DNA from: Brevibacillus laterosporus
GTDB lineage: Bacteria > Bacillota > Bacilli > Brevibacillales > Brevibacillaceae
Length of the DNA: 64,000 nt
Reading direction: 5' to 3'
NCBI GenBank assembly: GCA_007833815.1
Contig: CP033464.1
Location: 2,427,501 to 2,491,500, forward strand
The notes under the pieces were generated by a model that saw nothing but the letters and a program-made list of their open reading frames with translations, ran no database searches and was not told the origin of the DNA. The translations under genes were made by a program, and so were the position numbers. Shown one piece after another: positions 44,527 to 54,024 of the stretch. Numbering within the stretch: position 1 is the first letter of the stretch; each line of letters begins with the position of its first letter.

Positions 44527-46791
44527 GTGCAACAACAGGCCCTCCCGTTGTTTCGTGAGACCTACATTCGAGGACAAGTAAAACACGAAATTTTTTATAA
44601 CGAAGAGAACTGGTATGCCATCATTCGTTTTAAAGTAGAAGAAACAACGGAACCGATAAAAGATAAGGATGTCATTGTGGTGGGGCATTTTCCGCGCCCC
44701 CACGAAGATGAGACGTATACGTTTTATGGAGAGTGGAAAGATCATCCTAAATACGGGAAGCAGTATGTGGCAGAACGGTACGAGCGTGAAACACCAAAGA
44801 CGAAATCAGGTGTGGAAAAATATTTAGCAAGTGGGCTTTTTAGTAGAATCGGTAAGAAGTTGGCTAAGCGAATAGTAGAACATCTAGGCGTCGACGCACT
44901 AACCATTATTGCTGAAAACCCTGATGATCTAGCAGCTATTCCAGGTATCTCTCCCAAACGAGCCAAGCAGATCTATGATTCGGTAATGGAGCATCAATCA
45001 CTGGAACGTACCATGGTCTTCTTATACGAGTTTGGGATTGGTGTGCATGTAGCTTTGCGAATTTATCAAGCGTACAAACATAATACGATGACAGTCTTAA
45101 CAGAAACCCCGTATAAGCTAATTGAAGATGTACAGGGCATTGGCTTTAAACGTGCAGATGATATTGCCCTCTCGACAGGCATTGCTGCTTCTTCACCGGA
45201 ACGAGTGATGGCGGCGTGTCTGTATGTTTTGCAAGAGGCAGGTTATAGCGAGGGGCATGTTTATTTCCCGCATGAGGAATTGATTGGACGGGCCATTCAG
45301 CTATTAACAGAATGCGGTGGGCATGTTTTTGAAGCGGAAGATGTCCAAAGATCTATTGAACAATTGGTAATGGAAAACAAAGTCCATTGGGAAGAAGAGC
45401 GTGTTTATCTTCCGTCCTTATTCTTTGCAGAGATTGGTTTAGCGAAACGGCTTCATTATTTTGCTTCAAGAGAGGATTCGGATAGCTATCCTGCTTCTGA
45501 ATTTTACCAAGCAATTGGAAAAGTAGAGGAAGAATTGGGTATTAGCTATGCTTCTAAACAACGAGAAGCAGTAGAGAAGGCAATGGATTCCGGTCTAATG
45601 CTGTTGACTGGGGGACCAGGAACGGGGAAAACAACAGTAATTCGAGGAATTTGCCATGTTTTTGCCAATTTGCAGGGAATTAGTTTGGACATGAAGAAAT
45701 ATGACACACACGATAATCCATTTCCTATTTTATTGGTAGCTCCTACCGGTAGAGCGGCCAAGCGTATGTCTGAGACGACAGGATTACCGGCTATGACGAT
45801 CCATCGTCTTCTTGGTTGGAAAGGAGAGAGCTTCGAGCACGACAACGATAATCCGGTTCGCGGCAAAATGATTATTATTGATGAAATGTCCATGGTGGAT
45901 GTATGGCTAGCCAATCAGTTATTCCGTTGCCTCCCAAAGGATATTCATGTGGTGATGGTAGGAGACCCTGATCAATTGCCTTCTGTTGGTCCGGGTAATG
46001 TTCTGTTTGATATGTTGGAGTCAAATATGATCCCGGTTGTCCAACTGACAGACATTTATCGACAGGCAGAAGAATCTTCCATTATTCGGCTAGCCCATGA
46101 TATTCGGGTGGGAAAAGTACCACAAGATTTGCTTGCTCCAACCCAAGATCGACGATTTTTCACAACTTCGCCACAAAATGTTGTTGATGTTGTGAAACAA
46201 ATCTGCTCCAGTTCCGTAAATAAAGGATATACAGCAAAAGATATACAGGTGCTTGCTCCAGTTTATAAAGGAGTAGCTGGCGTTAACCACATCAATGAAG
46301 AGTTACAGCTACTGTTTAACCCGCCTTCGGAACAAAAACGGGAGGTAACGTTTGGCGAAACTGTTTTTCGGGTAAAAGACAAAGTACTCCAATTGGTAAA
46401 TAATGCAGACGAACAAGTCTTTAACGGAGATATGGGAGAAGTTGTTGCTATCTTTCGTCCTACAGAAAATGAGGAGAATGAAGAGCAACTGGTGGTTTCC
46501 TTTGAAGGACGTGAGGTTGTATACCGTCGTTCACAATACCATCAACTAACTTTGGCGTACTGTTGCTCTGTGCATAAATCACAGGGTAGTGAATTTCCGA
46601 TTGTGATTTTACCTTTAGTACGTAACTATTACCGAATGTTACGCAGAAAATTAATCTACACGGGTGTAACACGTAGTAAGTCATTTTTGCTAATGTGTGG
46701 TGATCCAGATGCTTTTCGCATTGCGGTGCAAAACGATGAAGAAGGAATTCGTTATAGCTACTTACAAGATCGACTTCGGTTGTATGGATAA
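44527..46791 (+). CDS. recD2: RecD2-family ATP-dependent DNA helicase
   Basis: 754 residues, the long RecD-like helicase without RecBC. N-terminal OB-like region, helix-hairpin-helix repeats (GISPKRAKQIYDS, VQGIGFKRADDIA; ~130-220), Walker A LLTGGPGTGKTTVIRG (~residue 360), IIDEMSMVDVWL, VGDPDQLPSVGPGNVL and the C-terminal UvrD-like CSVHKSQGSEFPIVILPL and LIYTGVTRSK motifs. A 5'-3' helicase implicated in mismatch repair and fork maintenance. GTG start with AAAAGGAGG upstream. Confidence 0.95.
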   Translation: MQQQALPLFRETYIRGQVKHEIFYNEENWYAIIRFKVEETTEPIKDKDVIVVGHFPRPHEDETYTFYGEWKDHPKYGKQYVAERYERETPKTKSGVEKYLASGLFSRIGKKLAKRIVEHLGVDALTIIAENPDDLAAIPGISPKRAKQIYDSVMEHQSLERTMVFLYEFGIGVHVALRIYQAYKHNTMTVLTETPYKLIEDVQGIGFKRADDIALSTGIAASSPERVMAACLYVLQEAGYSEGHVYFPHEELIGRAIQLLTECGGHVFEAEDVQRSIEQLVMENKVHWEEERVYLPSLFFAEIGLAKRLHYFASREDSDSYPASEFYQAIGKVEEELGISYASKQREAVEKAMDSGLMLLTGGPGTGKTTVIRGICHVFANLQGISLDMKKYDTHDNPFPILLVAPTGRAAKRMSETTGLPAMTIHRLLGWKGESFEHDNDNPVRGKMIIIDEMSMVDVWLANQLFRCLPKDIHVVMVGDPDQLPSVGPGNVLFDMLESNMIPVVQLTDIYRQAEESSIIRLAHDIRVGKVPQDLLAPTQDRRFFTTSPQNVVDVVKQICSSSVNKGYTAKDIQVLAPVYKGVAGVNHINEELQLLFNPPSEQKREVTFGETVFRVKDKVLQLVNNADEQVFNGDMGEVVAIFRPTENEENEEQLVVSFEGREVVYRRSQYHQLTLAYCCSVHKSQGSEFPIVILPLVRNYYRMLRRKLIYTGVTRSKSFLLMCGDPDAFRIAVQNDEEGIRYSYLQDRLRLYG

Positions 46792-46876
46792 AGGAAGGTT
46801 TGGTATAGGTGGAACAGTTTAGGCAGGATACAAGGTCATCTCAACCGCAATACTAACATAACGGGAGGAGATGCCC

Positions 46877-47377
46877 ATGAAGAGAGCATTGGACGCAGTA
46901 GGCTTGCCAGTTTTGGCCATGAACAGCGGCGAAGAAATTGGGATTGTCCGAGATATCCTCTGTGATCTTCACTTGCAAGTCATTGGTCTGGTTTTGCAAG
47001 AAGCAGGCTGGTTCCAGCAGGGAAGCTACATTCATTCCAACCATATCGGTACAATCGGGGACGATTTCATCACAGTAGAGGACAAGCATGTTGTGACCTC
47101 AATGCGCCATCTAGATACAAATCAATTGTTCTGCCTATTTACAGGTGAACATGCATTAAAAGGAAAACAAGCAATAACAGAGACCGGTGCTTGGCTAGGA
47201 AAAGTGGAAGATGTTTATTTTTCAGTCGACTGGGAAAGAATGGTAGGGTACGAATTATCGGACGGATGGATTGCCGATATTACCGAGGGACGCAAGCGGA
47301 TTACTGCGACAGCGCCTGTATCAATCGGAAACGACCACCTTATCATCCCCTTGCACACCGGATTTAAGGCGCATTAG
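46877..47377 (+). CDS. yrrD: PRC-barrel domain protein (YrrD-like)
   Basis: 166 residues from the ATG at 46877 (GGGAGGAG six bases upstream). Two PRC-barrel halves: residues ~8-75 (LPVLAMNSGEEIGIVRDILCD) and ~95-160 (ALKGKQAITETGAWLGKVEDVYF). The order recD2-yrrD-zinc ribbon matches B. subtilis yrrC-yrrD. PRC barrels occur in photosynthetic reaction centres and RimM; the role of this one is unknown, perhaps RNA or protein binding. Confidence 0.85.
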   Translation: MKRALDAVGLPVLAMNSGEEIGIVRDILCDLHLQVIGLVLQEAGWFQQGSYIHSNHIGTIGDDFITVEDKHVVTSMRHLDTNQLFCLFTGEHALKGKQAITETGAWLGKVEDVYFSVDWERMVGYELSDGWIADITEGRKRITATAPVSIGNDHLIIPLHTGFKAH

Positions 47378-47397
47378 CGTTTAGGAGGTTATGATAC

Positions 47398-47595
47398 ATG
47401 ATGACTTGCCCCAATTGTTCATCAAAAGATATTGGTAAAATTGGAACGAATCAGTACTACTGCTGGAATTGCTATGTTGAGATGAGTATGTCTGGAGATC
47501 AGATTTCTTCTATTTATCAAGTGGAAGAAGACGGTTCTTTGGAATCATTGAATGACTTGTTTTTAGACGACCAAGAACTTAGAGCACAAGCATGA
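47398..47595 (+). CDS. small zinc-ribbon protein (YrzR-like)
   Basis: 65 residues with MMTCPNCSSKDIGKIG and YYCWNCYVEM, a CxxC-x14-CxxC zinc ribbon, followed by an acidic tail (EEDGSLESLNDLFLDDQE). AGGAGG nine bases before the ATG. It sits between yrrD and another small gene, where B. subtilis has similar short genes. Likely a structural zinc protein; function unknown. Confidence 0.8.
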   Translation: MMTCPNCSSKDIGKIGTNQYYCWNCYVEMSMSGDQISSIYQVEEDGSLESLNDLFLDDQELRAQA

Positions 47596-47637
47596 CACTT
47601 CAATTTGACCCCATGAGAATCTGAAGGAGGCTGCTAT

Positions 47638-47811
47638 ATGAGACGCGGAATTTTTCGAACTTTGATCATGAGTGGAATCGTAGCTGCTATTGGGTACCTG
47701 ATGAAGTCTAAACGGAGTCAAAAATACTTTAGTGGTTGGGGAAAAATGCAATTTTCACAGCGAGATATTCAGAGGTTTGGTCGGTTTTTGAAGCGTTCGT
47801 TTGCACGCTAG
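47638..47811 (+). CDS. small basic protein with one N-terminal hydrophobic segment
   Basis: 57 residues: MRRGIFRTLIMSGIVAAIGY followed by LMKSKRS and a basic amphipathic tail ending FGRFLKRSFAR. A short membrane or membrane-surface helix with many Arg/Lys afterwards. Strong ribosome site GAAGGAGG eight bases upstream; terminator ~70 bases after the stop. Reminiscent in place and size of yrzQ of B. subtilis, but I cannot prove homology. Confidence 0.65.
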   Translation: MRRGIFRTLIMSGIVAAIGYLMKSKRSQKYFSGWGKMQFSQRDIQRFGRFLKRSFAR

Positions 47812-47882
47812 TCTTCATTCAAATTGGAATGTAACAACAATAAGTGACGGGTAACCTTTTTACTGGTGGGAAAAATGGATTA

Positions 47883-47925
47883 CAAGCAGCCTGTTTCCCT
47901 TGGTGGAGCAGGTTGCTTTTTTTTG
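47883..47925 (+). terminator. terminator after the recD2-yrrD-small gene cluster
   Basis: AAGCAGCCTG and GCAGGTTGCTT pair with one G-U, followed by TTTTTTTT. Confidence 0.8.
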
Positions 47926-48011
47926 CTTCCAAATCACCAGCTTTTCCGCATCTTTCCTCCCTTTTTAGAGCATCCTACCAAAAGGAGTTTTTTACATATG
48001 GGGGAAATGCA

Positions 48012-49100
48012 ATGGAACAACTGACAAAACAACCAACACCGCAACAAAAACGCTATCGTTTTTATCATATCGCTGTGTCTATTATCTTACTGCTCATCAT
48101 AGCAAATCTTTTCGTGCTGCTTCGACCTGCGTTGAAGCCTCTTTATTTTTGGATTGAAGAAGTGACCCTTCCATTTCTTGCTGGTCTTATCATTGCCTAT
48201 CTGCTTCATCCGATCGTGGCTAGCCTAGAAAAAAGGAAGGTTCCGCGTTTGGCTGCTTTACTTCTGATTTATATGGGGTTTGTGCTACTAGTCGTCGTTG
48301 CCGTGATGAATGCCATTCCCATTTTTACCAAGCAGATGGTAGAACTATCCGACGATCTGCCTCGATTAACGACCTGGTATGAAACATGGATACAAGAGTG
48401 GGAGGCTCATAAATACTTTTTGCCAGATAGCATTCAGCATGGCGTAGATCGAGCTATTATTCAATCGCAGGAAAAAATGACGCATGATATCTCCTCCTTT
48501 GTTGATGGTGCTAAGAAAACACTTGGAAAGGTGTTAGGCTATGCGGTCATCCCTTTTATTGCTTTTTATTTATTAAAAGATATGAAACAAATCCATCGAG
48601 GGCTTATTTTGTGGGTGCCACGCAAGTTTCGCCGCCAAACGCAAGTAGCGATGCGAGATATAAATGATTCATTGGGCAAATATATTCACGGACAAATGGT
48701 TGTCTCCCTAATAGTAGGTATGCTTATCTATATTGGATATTGGGCAATTAAAATGCCTTATCCATTTGTACTAGCTTGCTTTGTGGCCTTAACCAACATC
48801 ATTCCTTTTATTGGACCGTTGATTGGGGCTGTGCCGGCGTTGTTGATTGCTCTTACCATTTCCACAAAACAAGCTCTATTGGTTCTAGGAATTAACTTAG
48901 CGATTCAAATTATTGAAGGAAATATTATTTCGCCAAATATTATGGGGAAAACACTTCATCTTCACCCACTCACAATTATTTTTGCCTTATTGGCTGGTGA
49001 GGCGATTGCTGGGGTGATCGGGATGATCTTGGCTGTGCCTGTGCTAGCGGTGTTAAAAGTGATCATCCAACGTATTATTTTGATTCGAACTCAAAGTTGA
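48012..49100 (+). CDS. yrrI: AI-2E family transporter / PurR-like permease (YrrI-like)
   Basis: 362 residues from the ATG at 48012 (GGGGGAAAT upstream); a longer frame to 47844 would begin inside a terminator. Eight predicted membrane helices: ~20-90, a hydrophilic middle with PDSIQHGVDRAI, and the conserved FVALTNIIPFIGPLIGAVPALLIAL block. Family members transport autoinducer-2, sodium or folate-type substrates; the substrate here is unknown. It precedes alaS as in B. subtilis, and its TGA lies in the alaS -35 box. Confidence 0.88.
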   Translation: MEQLTKQPTPQQKRYRFYHIAVSIILLLIIANLFVLLRPALKPLYFWIEEVTLPFLAGLIIAYLLHPIVASLEKRKVPRLAALLLIYMGFVLLVVVAVMNAIPIFTKQMVELSDDLPRLTTWYETWIQEWEAHKYFLPDSIQHGVDRAIIQSQEKMTHDISSFVDGAKKTLGKVLGYAVIPFIAFYLLKDMKQIHRGLILWVPRKFRRQTQVAMRDINDSLGKYIHGQMVVSLIVGMLIYIGYWAIKMPYPFVLACFVALTNIIPFIGPLIGAVPALLIALTISTKQALLVLGINLAIQIIEGNIISPNIMGKTLHLHPLTIIFALLAGEAIAGVIGMILAVPVLAVLKVIIQRIILIRTQS

Positions 49101-49126
49101 CATGGATTAGAAAAAAACACTATAAT
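49097..49126 (+). promoter_or_regulatory. perfect sigma-A promoter of alaS
   Basis: TTGACA (49097-49102), 18 bases, TATAAT (49121-49126): both hexamers match consensus. The -35 box contains the TGA of the upstream transporter gene. Confidence 0.85.
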
Positions 49127-49159
49127 TACGTTGAAACATTACTCATGTAACCAATTACA

Positions 49160-49427
49160 TAACGACTAGATCGTTGATGGAACGAGTAGGTTGCACCCTT
49201 TTCAAAGAGAGGACGCCCCCCGGCTGCAAGGGCATCCAAAAGAAGGACAACTGAAGGCTACTCCGAAGACCGGAAAAACCGGCGGCAGACCCCGTTATGG
49301 TCAGGAAAGCGACAGATGCTCTCATTTTTAAGCGCTATTTTTGGTGTATAAAAAGGGGAGTTCTGTAAGCAGGGTGGTACCGCGAGACAATAGCTCTCGT
49401 CCCTGAGGGGATGAGGGCTTTTTTTAT
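49160..49427 (+). ncRNA. T-box riboswitch of alaS, reading tRNA-Ala
   Basis: T-box core AGCAGGGTGGTACCGCG (49368-49384) followed by the terminator GCTCTCGTCCC-TGAG-GGGATGAGGGC plus T run. The Stem I 3' side reads CTGAAGGCTACTCCGAAGACC, giving specifier GCT (49257-49259, Ala). The UGGU of the antiterminator pairs with an A73 acceptor end, as tRNA-Ala has. Both tRNA-contact sites therefore agree with the downstream gene. Confidence 0.95.
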
Positions 49428-49530
49428 TTGTCTGAAAGTCAGCATACGTATACAAAACGATGGTTTGGCCGAACAGAAAAAGGACAAGTTGGTCAATACC
49501 TCGTGTTGAAAAATAAAGGAGGTAAACAAC

Positions 49531-52182
49531 ATGAAGAAGTTGACAGGAAATCAAGTTCGTCAAATGTATTTGGATTTCTTTGTGAGTAAAGGACATCGCA
49601 TTGAACCAAGTGCATCTTTGGTGCCAGTTGATGACCCATCTTTGTTGTGGATTAACAGTGGAGTAGCTACCCTGAAAAAATATTTTGATGGACGAATTAT
49701 TCCTGATAATCCCCGTATTACCAATGCGCAAAAATCAATCCGTACAAACGACATTGAAAACGTAGGACGTACAGCGCGTCACCATACTTTCTTTGAAATG
49801 CTGGGGAATTTCTCTATTGGGGAATATTTTAAAAACGAAGCTATTCATTGGGCATGGGAGTTCCTGACAAGCCCGGATTGGATTGGTTTTGACCCAGAGA
49901 AATTATCTGTAACCATCCATCCCGAAGATGATGAAGCATTTGAAATTTGGAATAAAGAAATTGGCGTACCAGAAGAGCGTATCATTCGTTTGGAAGGAAA
50001 TTTCTGGGATATCGGAGAAGGTCCAAGTGGTCCGAACACAGAGATTTTCTATGATCGCGGGGAATCATTTGGTAATGACCCAAGTGATCCAGAATTGTAC
50101 CCAGGTGGCGAGAACGAACGTTATTTAGAAGTGTGGAATCTAGTATTCTCGCAATTTAATCATAATCCTGATGGTACTTATACTCCATTACCTAAGAAAA
50201 ATATTGATACAGGTATGGGTTTGGAGCGTATGGTTTCGGTTATTCAAAATGTGGATAACAACTATGAGACAGACCTGTTGTTTCCACTAATTGAAGAGAC
50301 GAGTAAGATTTCCGGTGTGTCTTATAAGACCAATGATGAGCTTGATGTAGCTCTAAAGGTAATTGCTGACCACGTACGTACCGTATCTTTTGCTATTGGA
50401 GACGGAGCTTTGCCATCTAATGAAGGTCGTGGCTACGTATTACGTCGTTTACTTCGCCGTGCTGTACGCATGGGGAAAATGCTAGGTATCCAGAAGCCGT
50501 TCTTGTACACGTTGACTAAAACAGTTGGCGATATGATGGGGGATTTTTACCCAGAAGTAGTACAAAAGCGCGATTTTATCGAGCGTGTAATCCGCGCGGA
50601 GGAAGAGCGTTTCCATGAAACATTGGAAGAAGGCTTGTCCATTTTAGAAGGCATGGTAAAAGCAACGAAGGAAACAGGTGGCACGCAATTGAGCGGTCCT
50701 GATACCTTCAAACTGTATGACACATATGGCTTCCCTGTTGACTTGACCGAGGACTTCGCGATGGAGCAAGGCCTTACTGTTGACCGCGATGGTTTCGAAC
50801 AAGCAATGGAAGAGCAGCGTGAACGTGCTCGTGCTGCTCGTCAAGATGTAGACAGCATGCAGACTCAAGGTGGGGCATTGTCCGAATTAACAGTAGCAAG
50901 CGAATTTATCGGTTATACAACACTGTTTGCTGATGCCAAAGTCGAGGCCATTATCGTTGACAACCAATTGGCACAAGAAGCACAGGAAGGCGTTACGTGC
51001 CAAGTGGTGTTAGACCGTACTCCTTTCTACGCTGAGAGCGGCGGACAGATTAATGACGAAGGTACATTGACAGCAGATACTGTTAAAGCACGCGTATTGG
51101 ATGTACAGAAAGGGCCGCATGGTCAAAACGTACATCAAGTACTGATTGAAGCAGGTACATTACATGTAGGTGCTCAGGTTGCGGCTGAAGTAGGCCAACA
51201 AGGTCGTAACGCTACGATTAAAAACCATACAGCGACTCACTTATTGCATCAGGCTCTAAAAGATGTGCTTGGAACACATGTGAATCAAGCAGGTTCCTTG
51301 GTATCTCCTGAGCGACTTCGCTTTGACTTTACACATATTAGCTCTATTACAGCAGAAGAGCTGGAGAGTATCGAGCAGATCGTGAATGAACAGATCTGGA
51401 AGAACCTGCCGGTCAATATTTCGAACATGAAGATTGCTGAGGCAAGAGAAATGGGCGCGATGGCACTATTCGGAGAGAAGTATGGGGACGTCGTGCGTGT
51501 GGTTAATGTGGAAGGCTATAGCATTGAACTGTGCGGTGGTTGCCATGTAGGGAATACAGCTGAAATTGGTCTATTAAAAATTTTGAGCGAGAGCGGCATT
51601 GGAGCAGGGACTCGTCGTATTGAAGCGGTGACAGGTCGTGGCGCTTATCAATATTTGAACCAACAGTTAGCTACACTAAAAGAAGTGGCACAAGCAGTCA
51701 AATCTCCGCAATTGCATGAGACACCTGCTCGTGTAGAGAGCGTATTGGCTCAATTGAAAGAGACACAACGTGAAGCTGAATCATTACGCACAAAGTTGGG
51801 TAATATTGAGGCAGGAACCCTCACGGAGCAAGTACAAGAAGTGAAGGGTGTAAAACTTTTAGCTACTCAAGTATCTGCTACGGATATGGATAACTTACGT
51901 GGCATGGTGGATGAGCTGAAAAATAAATTAGGCTCCGCAATTATCGTGCTTGCATCTGTAGAAGACGATAAGGTAAACATCGTAGCCGGAGTGACCAAAG
52001 ACCTGATGGGCCAGGGCTTCCATGCTGGTAAAATCGTCAAAGAAGTAGCAACCCGTTGCGGCGGTGGTGGTGGTGGTCGTCCTGATATGGCACAGGCTGG
52101 CGGTAAGGAACCAGCTAAATTAGGCGAGGCACTTTCGATCGTTGCGAGCGTAGTCGAAGGACAAGCGGTTGCAAATCAATAG
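49531..52182 (+). CDS. alaS: alanyl-tRNA synthetase
   Basis: 883 residues, full length. Class II core with LASRFFxxxx-type start [20 protein letters not shown], motif 2 [18 protein letters not shown] and FNHNPDGT; the editing domain with zinc ligands [12 protein letters not shown] and [13 protein letters not shown] (~residues 565-670); coiled coil (~720-765) and the C-Ala domain with [15 protein letters not shown]. It charges tRNA-Ala and clears Ser/Gly errors. AAAGGAGG ribosome site; controlled by the T-box above. Confidence 0.98.
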   Translation: MKKLTGNQVRQMYLDFFVSKGHRIEPSASLVPVDDPSLLWINSGVATLKKYFDGRIIPDNPRITNAQKSIRTNDIENVGRTARHHTFFEMLGNFSIGEYFKNEAIHWAWEFLTSPDWIGFDPEKLSVTIHPEDDEAFEIWNKEIGVPEERIIRLEGNFWDIGEGPSGPNTEIFYDRGESFGNDPSDPELYPGGENERYLEVWNLVFSQFNHNPDGTYTPLPKKNIDTGMGLERMVSVIQNVDNNYETDLLFPLIEETSKISGVSYKTNDELDVALKVIADHVRTVSFAIGDGALPSNEGRGYVLRRLLRRAVRMGKMLGIQKPFLYTLTKTVGDMMGDFYPEVVQKRDFIERVIRAEEERFHETLEEGLSILEGMVKATKETGGTQLSGPDTFKLYDTYGFPVDLTEDFAMEQGLTVDRDGFEQAMEEQRERARAARQDVDSMQTQGGALSELTVASEFIGYTTLFADAKVEAIIVDNQLAQEAQEGVTCQVVLDRTPFYAESGGQINDEGTLTADTVKARVLDVQKGPHGQNVHQVLIEAGTLHVGAQVAAEVGQQGRNATIKNHTATHLLHQALKDVLGTHVNQAGSLVSPERLRFDFTHISSITAEELESIEQIVNEQIWKNLPVNISNMKIAEAREMGAMALFGEKYGDVVRVVNVEGYSIELCGGCHVGNTAEIGLLKILSESGIGAGTRRIEAVTGRGAYQYLNQQLATLKEVAQAVKSPQLHETPARVESVLAQLKETQREAESLRTKLGNIEAGTLTEQVQEVKGVKLLATQVSATDMDNLRGMVDELKNKLGSAIIVLASVEDDKVNIVAGVTKDLMGQGFHAGKIVKEVATRCGGGGGGRPDMAQAGGKEPAKLGEALSIVASVVEGQAVANQ

Positions 52183-52265
52183 GCAAAACGTCTACAATAT
52201 AGAGTAACAAGGTGAACTGGATTCATTCGCTGTGCGGGTGAATCCTTTGCCTTTCCGATCAACTC

Positions 52266-52312
52266 TAAAAATGAGCCCATTCATTATGCTTGTAACAGGC
52301 CCATTTTTAAAT
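52266..52312 (+). terminator. probable terminator after alaS
   Basis: AAAAATGAGCC and GGCCCATTTTT form a stem with one mismatch around a ~20-base loop; the T run is part of the arm. Weaker than its neighbours. Confidence 0.5.
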
Positions 52313-52330
52313 AAAGCGAGGTGTTAGGCT

Positions 52331-52591
52331 ATGTCTATGGACAATACCATGAAGTTTAGCGCTCCAAAGGAAGCAAGCGAAGCTGAAGTACGTGCCACTT
52401 TGGAAGAAGTATATAGCGCTCTACAAGAAAAAGGCTATAATCCGATTACGCAGATTGTAGGATATCTACTATCAGGAGATCCTGCATTTATTCCTCGCCA
52501 TAACAATGCTCGCAGTTTGATAGGCAAAATTGAACGCGACAAGCTGATTGAAGAAATGGTGAAAGCTTATTTGTCACCAAAAGGTTCATAA
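52331..52591 (+). CDS. ireB: IreB-family regulatory phosphoprotein (YrzL, UPF0297)
   Basis: 86 residues, full length: [56 protein letters not shown] is close to family consensus. In Enterococcus IreB is phosphorylated by the PASTA kinase IreK and lowers cephalosporin tolerance. Always found before yqgF, as here (17-base gap). GCGAGGTG ribosome site. Confidence 0.95.
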   Translation: MSMDNTMKFSAPKEASEAEVRATLEEVYSALQEKGYNPITQIVGYLLSGDPAFIPRHNNARSLIGKIERDKLIEEMVKAYLSPKGS

Positions 52592-52608
52592 CTTCATAGG
52601 AGATAATT

Positions 52609-53022
52609 ATGCGAATACTTGGATTGGATGTGGGTGAGAAGACTATAGGCGTCGCAGTAAGCGATGAGCTAGGTTGGACCGCTCAAGGAATCGAAACGAT
52701 TAGACGCTCGTCCAAAGAAAAAGATTTTGGACGTATCGAAGAATGGATTGCGACGTACCAAGTACAAGCACTGGTGGTTGGTCTGCCGAAGAATATGAAC
52801 GGCACGATTGGCCCCAAGGGTGAATACTGTCAAGCTTTTGCCGAGCAACTGAAGGAGCGGACAGGATTACCCGTTCATCTCTGGGATGAGCGATTGACGA
52901 CGATGGCAGCTGAAAAAATGTTAATCTCTGCTGATGTGAGTCGCCAAAAGCGCAAGAAAGTGATTGATAAAATGGCAGCCGTACTCATCCTTCAGGGGTA
53001 TATGGATGCTAATTCGAGGTGA
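52609..53022 (+). CDS. yqgF: YqgF/RuvX, RNase H-like Holliday junction resolvase-like protein
   Basis: 137 residues. [20 protein letters not shown] with the first Asp, [15 protein letters not shown], the [14 protein letters not shown] segment with acidic ligands, and the basic [20 protein letters not shown] end. In E. coli the homologue processes pre-16S rRNA 5' ends. Middle gene of the conserved ireB-yqgF-DUF1292 trio; the last codons overlap the ribosome site of the next gene. Confidence 0.95.
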   Translation: MRILGLDVGEKTIGVAVSDELGWTAQGIETIRRSSKEKDFGRIEEWIATYQVQALVVGLPKNMNGTIGPKGEYCQAFAEQLKERTGLPVHLWDERLTTMAAEKMLISADVSRQKRKKVIDKMAAVLILQGYMDANSR

Positions 53023-53027
53023 AAGCA

Positions 53028-53324
53028 ATGAGTGAAGACATGCAAAATGACTATGAAGTAGGCGACGTGATCGCATTGGTGGAGGAAGGGGAAGACGATT
53101 CAGCTACCCGTGATTTCCGCATCATGTACATCCTAGAAGTAGAAGATCGCAATTATTTAGTTTTGGTTCCGGTTGATCAGGAAGATGACGAAGAGTATGA
53201 AGTTCATTTCTTGCGTTATGATGGAAGTGACATTCTTGAGCCGATTGAAGACGATGCTGAATGGGATGCTGTAGAAGCTACCTTTGAAACACTGGTCGCT
53301 GAATTGGAAGGCGAAGAGATCTAG
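53028..53324 (+). CDS. yrzB: DUF1292 protein (YrzB-like)
   Basis: 98 residues from the ATG at 53028 (GAGGTGA five bases upstream); a GTG at 53019 overlaps that site. Highly acidic, with IMYILEVEDRNYLVLVP and EVHFLRYDGSDILEPI, the DUF1292 pattern. Function unknown; always linked to yqgF in Firmicutes. Confidence 0.9.
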   Translation: MSEDMQNDYEVGDVIALVEEGEDDSATRDFRIMYILEVEDRNYLVLVPVDQEDDEEYEVHFLRYDGSDILEPIEDDAEWDAVEATFETLVAELEGEEI

Positions 53325-53372
53325 TATTTGATAACGTAGTAGGTAACAAAGGCATGGGTCAACTGGAGAAGA

Positions 53373-53398
53373 GTGCATCAAAGAGATGATGCCTTTTC
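53373..53398 (+). terminator. weak terminator after the yqgF operon
   Basis: GCATC and GATGC pair across a short loop and are followed by CTTTTCTTC; an outer AAAGGCAT/ATGCCTTT pairing from 53349 may compete. Confidence 0.4.
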
Positions 53399-53445
53399 TT
53401 CGGTAGCTCATGCTTTTTTTACATCATGAATGAAAGAGGGAGCAT

Positions 53446-53862
53446 ATGGCGACAAAAATGGTTAGTACTGTAATTATACAAGAAGATCGAGTTTTACTGA
53501 TTAGAGAAGACAGTGAAGAGCAGGGAGGTCTATGGAATATCCCATCAGGGGTCGTACAAGCAGGAGAAAAAATTATGGATGCCGCTGTTCGAGAAACACG
53601 TACAAAAACGGGTCTAGATGTAGATTTAATCAGTTTATCGGGTATTTATCAATTTGTAAGTGCGACGAGAAAACAATTAGTGCGCAATGTCTTTACTGCG
53701 AAGGTGATTGGCGGTAGCGTTCAGATAGATGGAAAAGAAATTATCGAAGCAAGATGGTTCAGTTTTCCAGAGATTGACCAGCTAGAAGATGAAGTTGTTT
53801 GTCATGTTCATTCACTAAGACGAGTTTTTGAAGATGTAAAAAAGATGAGTCAAGAATTATAA
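53446..53862 (+). CDS. NUDIX-fold protein with a degenerate Nudix box
   Basis: 138 residues, complete NUDIX fold from VSTVIIQEDRVLLIRED to the C-terminal helix. The Nudix box should read Gx5Ex7REUxEExGU. Here G-x5-E-x7-RE are kept (GVVQAGE...VRE) but the two metal-binding glutamates of EExGU are Thr and Lys (RETRTKTGL). Such proteins usually lack pyrophosphohydrolase activity and may bind nucleotides as sensors. GAGGGAG ribosome site. It is an insertion relative to B. subtilis, between the yqgF trio and mltG. Confidence 0.8.
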   Translation: MATKMVSTVIIQEDRVLLIREDSEEQGGLWNIPSGVVQAGEKIMDAAVRETRTKTGLDVDLISLSGIYQFVSATRKQLVRNVFTAKVIGGSVQIDGKEIIEARWFSFPEIDQLEDEVVCHVHSLRRVFEDVKKMSQEL

Positions 53863-53983
53863 GAACTAGCGGAATTTTTGATTATGAAACTATCAGGTGT
53901 CGAACCTTCTCCTCAACGGAAAAAAACATAGATAGACAGCAAGAAGAATCGTTATCAAGCGTGCAAGATTTGCTATCTTTTTG

Positions 53984-53989
53984 TATAAT
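53984..53989 (+). promoter_or_regulatory. -10 box of the mltG promoter
   Basis: TATAAT at 53984-53989; the best -35 with a 17-base spacer is GTGCAA (53961-53966), which is weak. Transcription would start near 53996, after the ATG at 53992, which rules that codon out as the mltG start. Confidence 0.5.
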
Positions 53990-54024
53990 GAATGGCGATG
54001 TTATGTGAGGAGGAGTGTGTGCGC

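Noticed and set aside
47844-48011. 56-residue extension of the yrrI-like transporter
   Set aside because: It crosses a terminator and lacks a ribosome site.
53992-54024. ATG start for mltG
   Set aside because: It lies only two bases after the -10 box, upstream of the expected transcript start.
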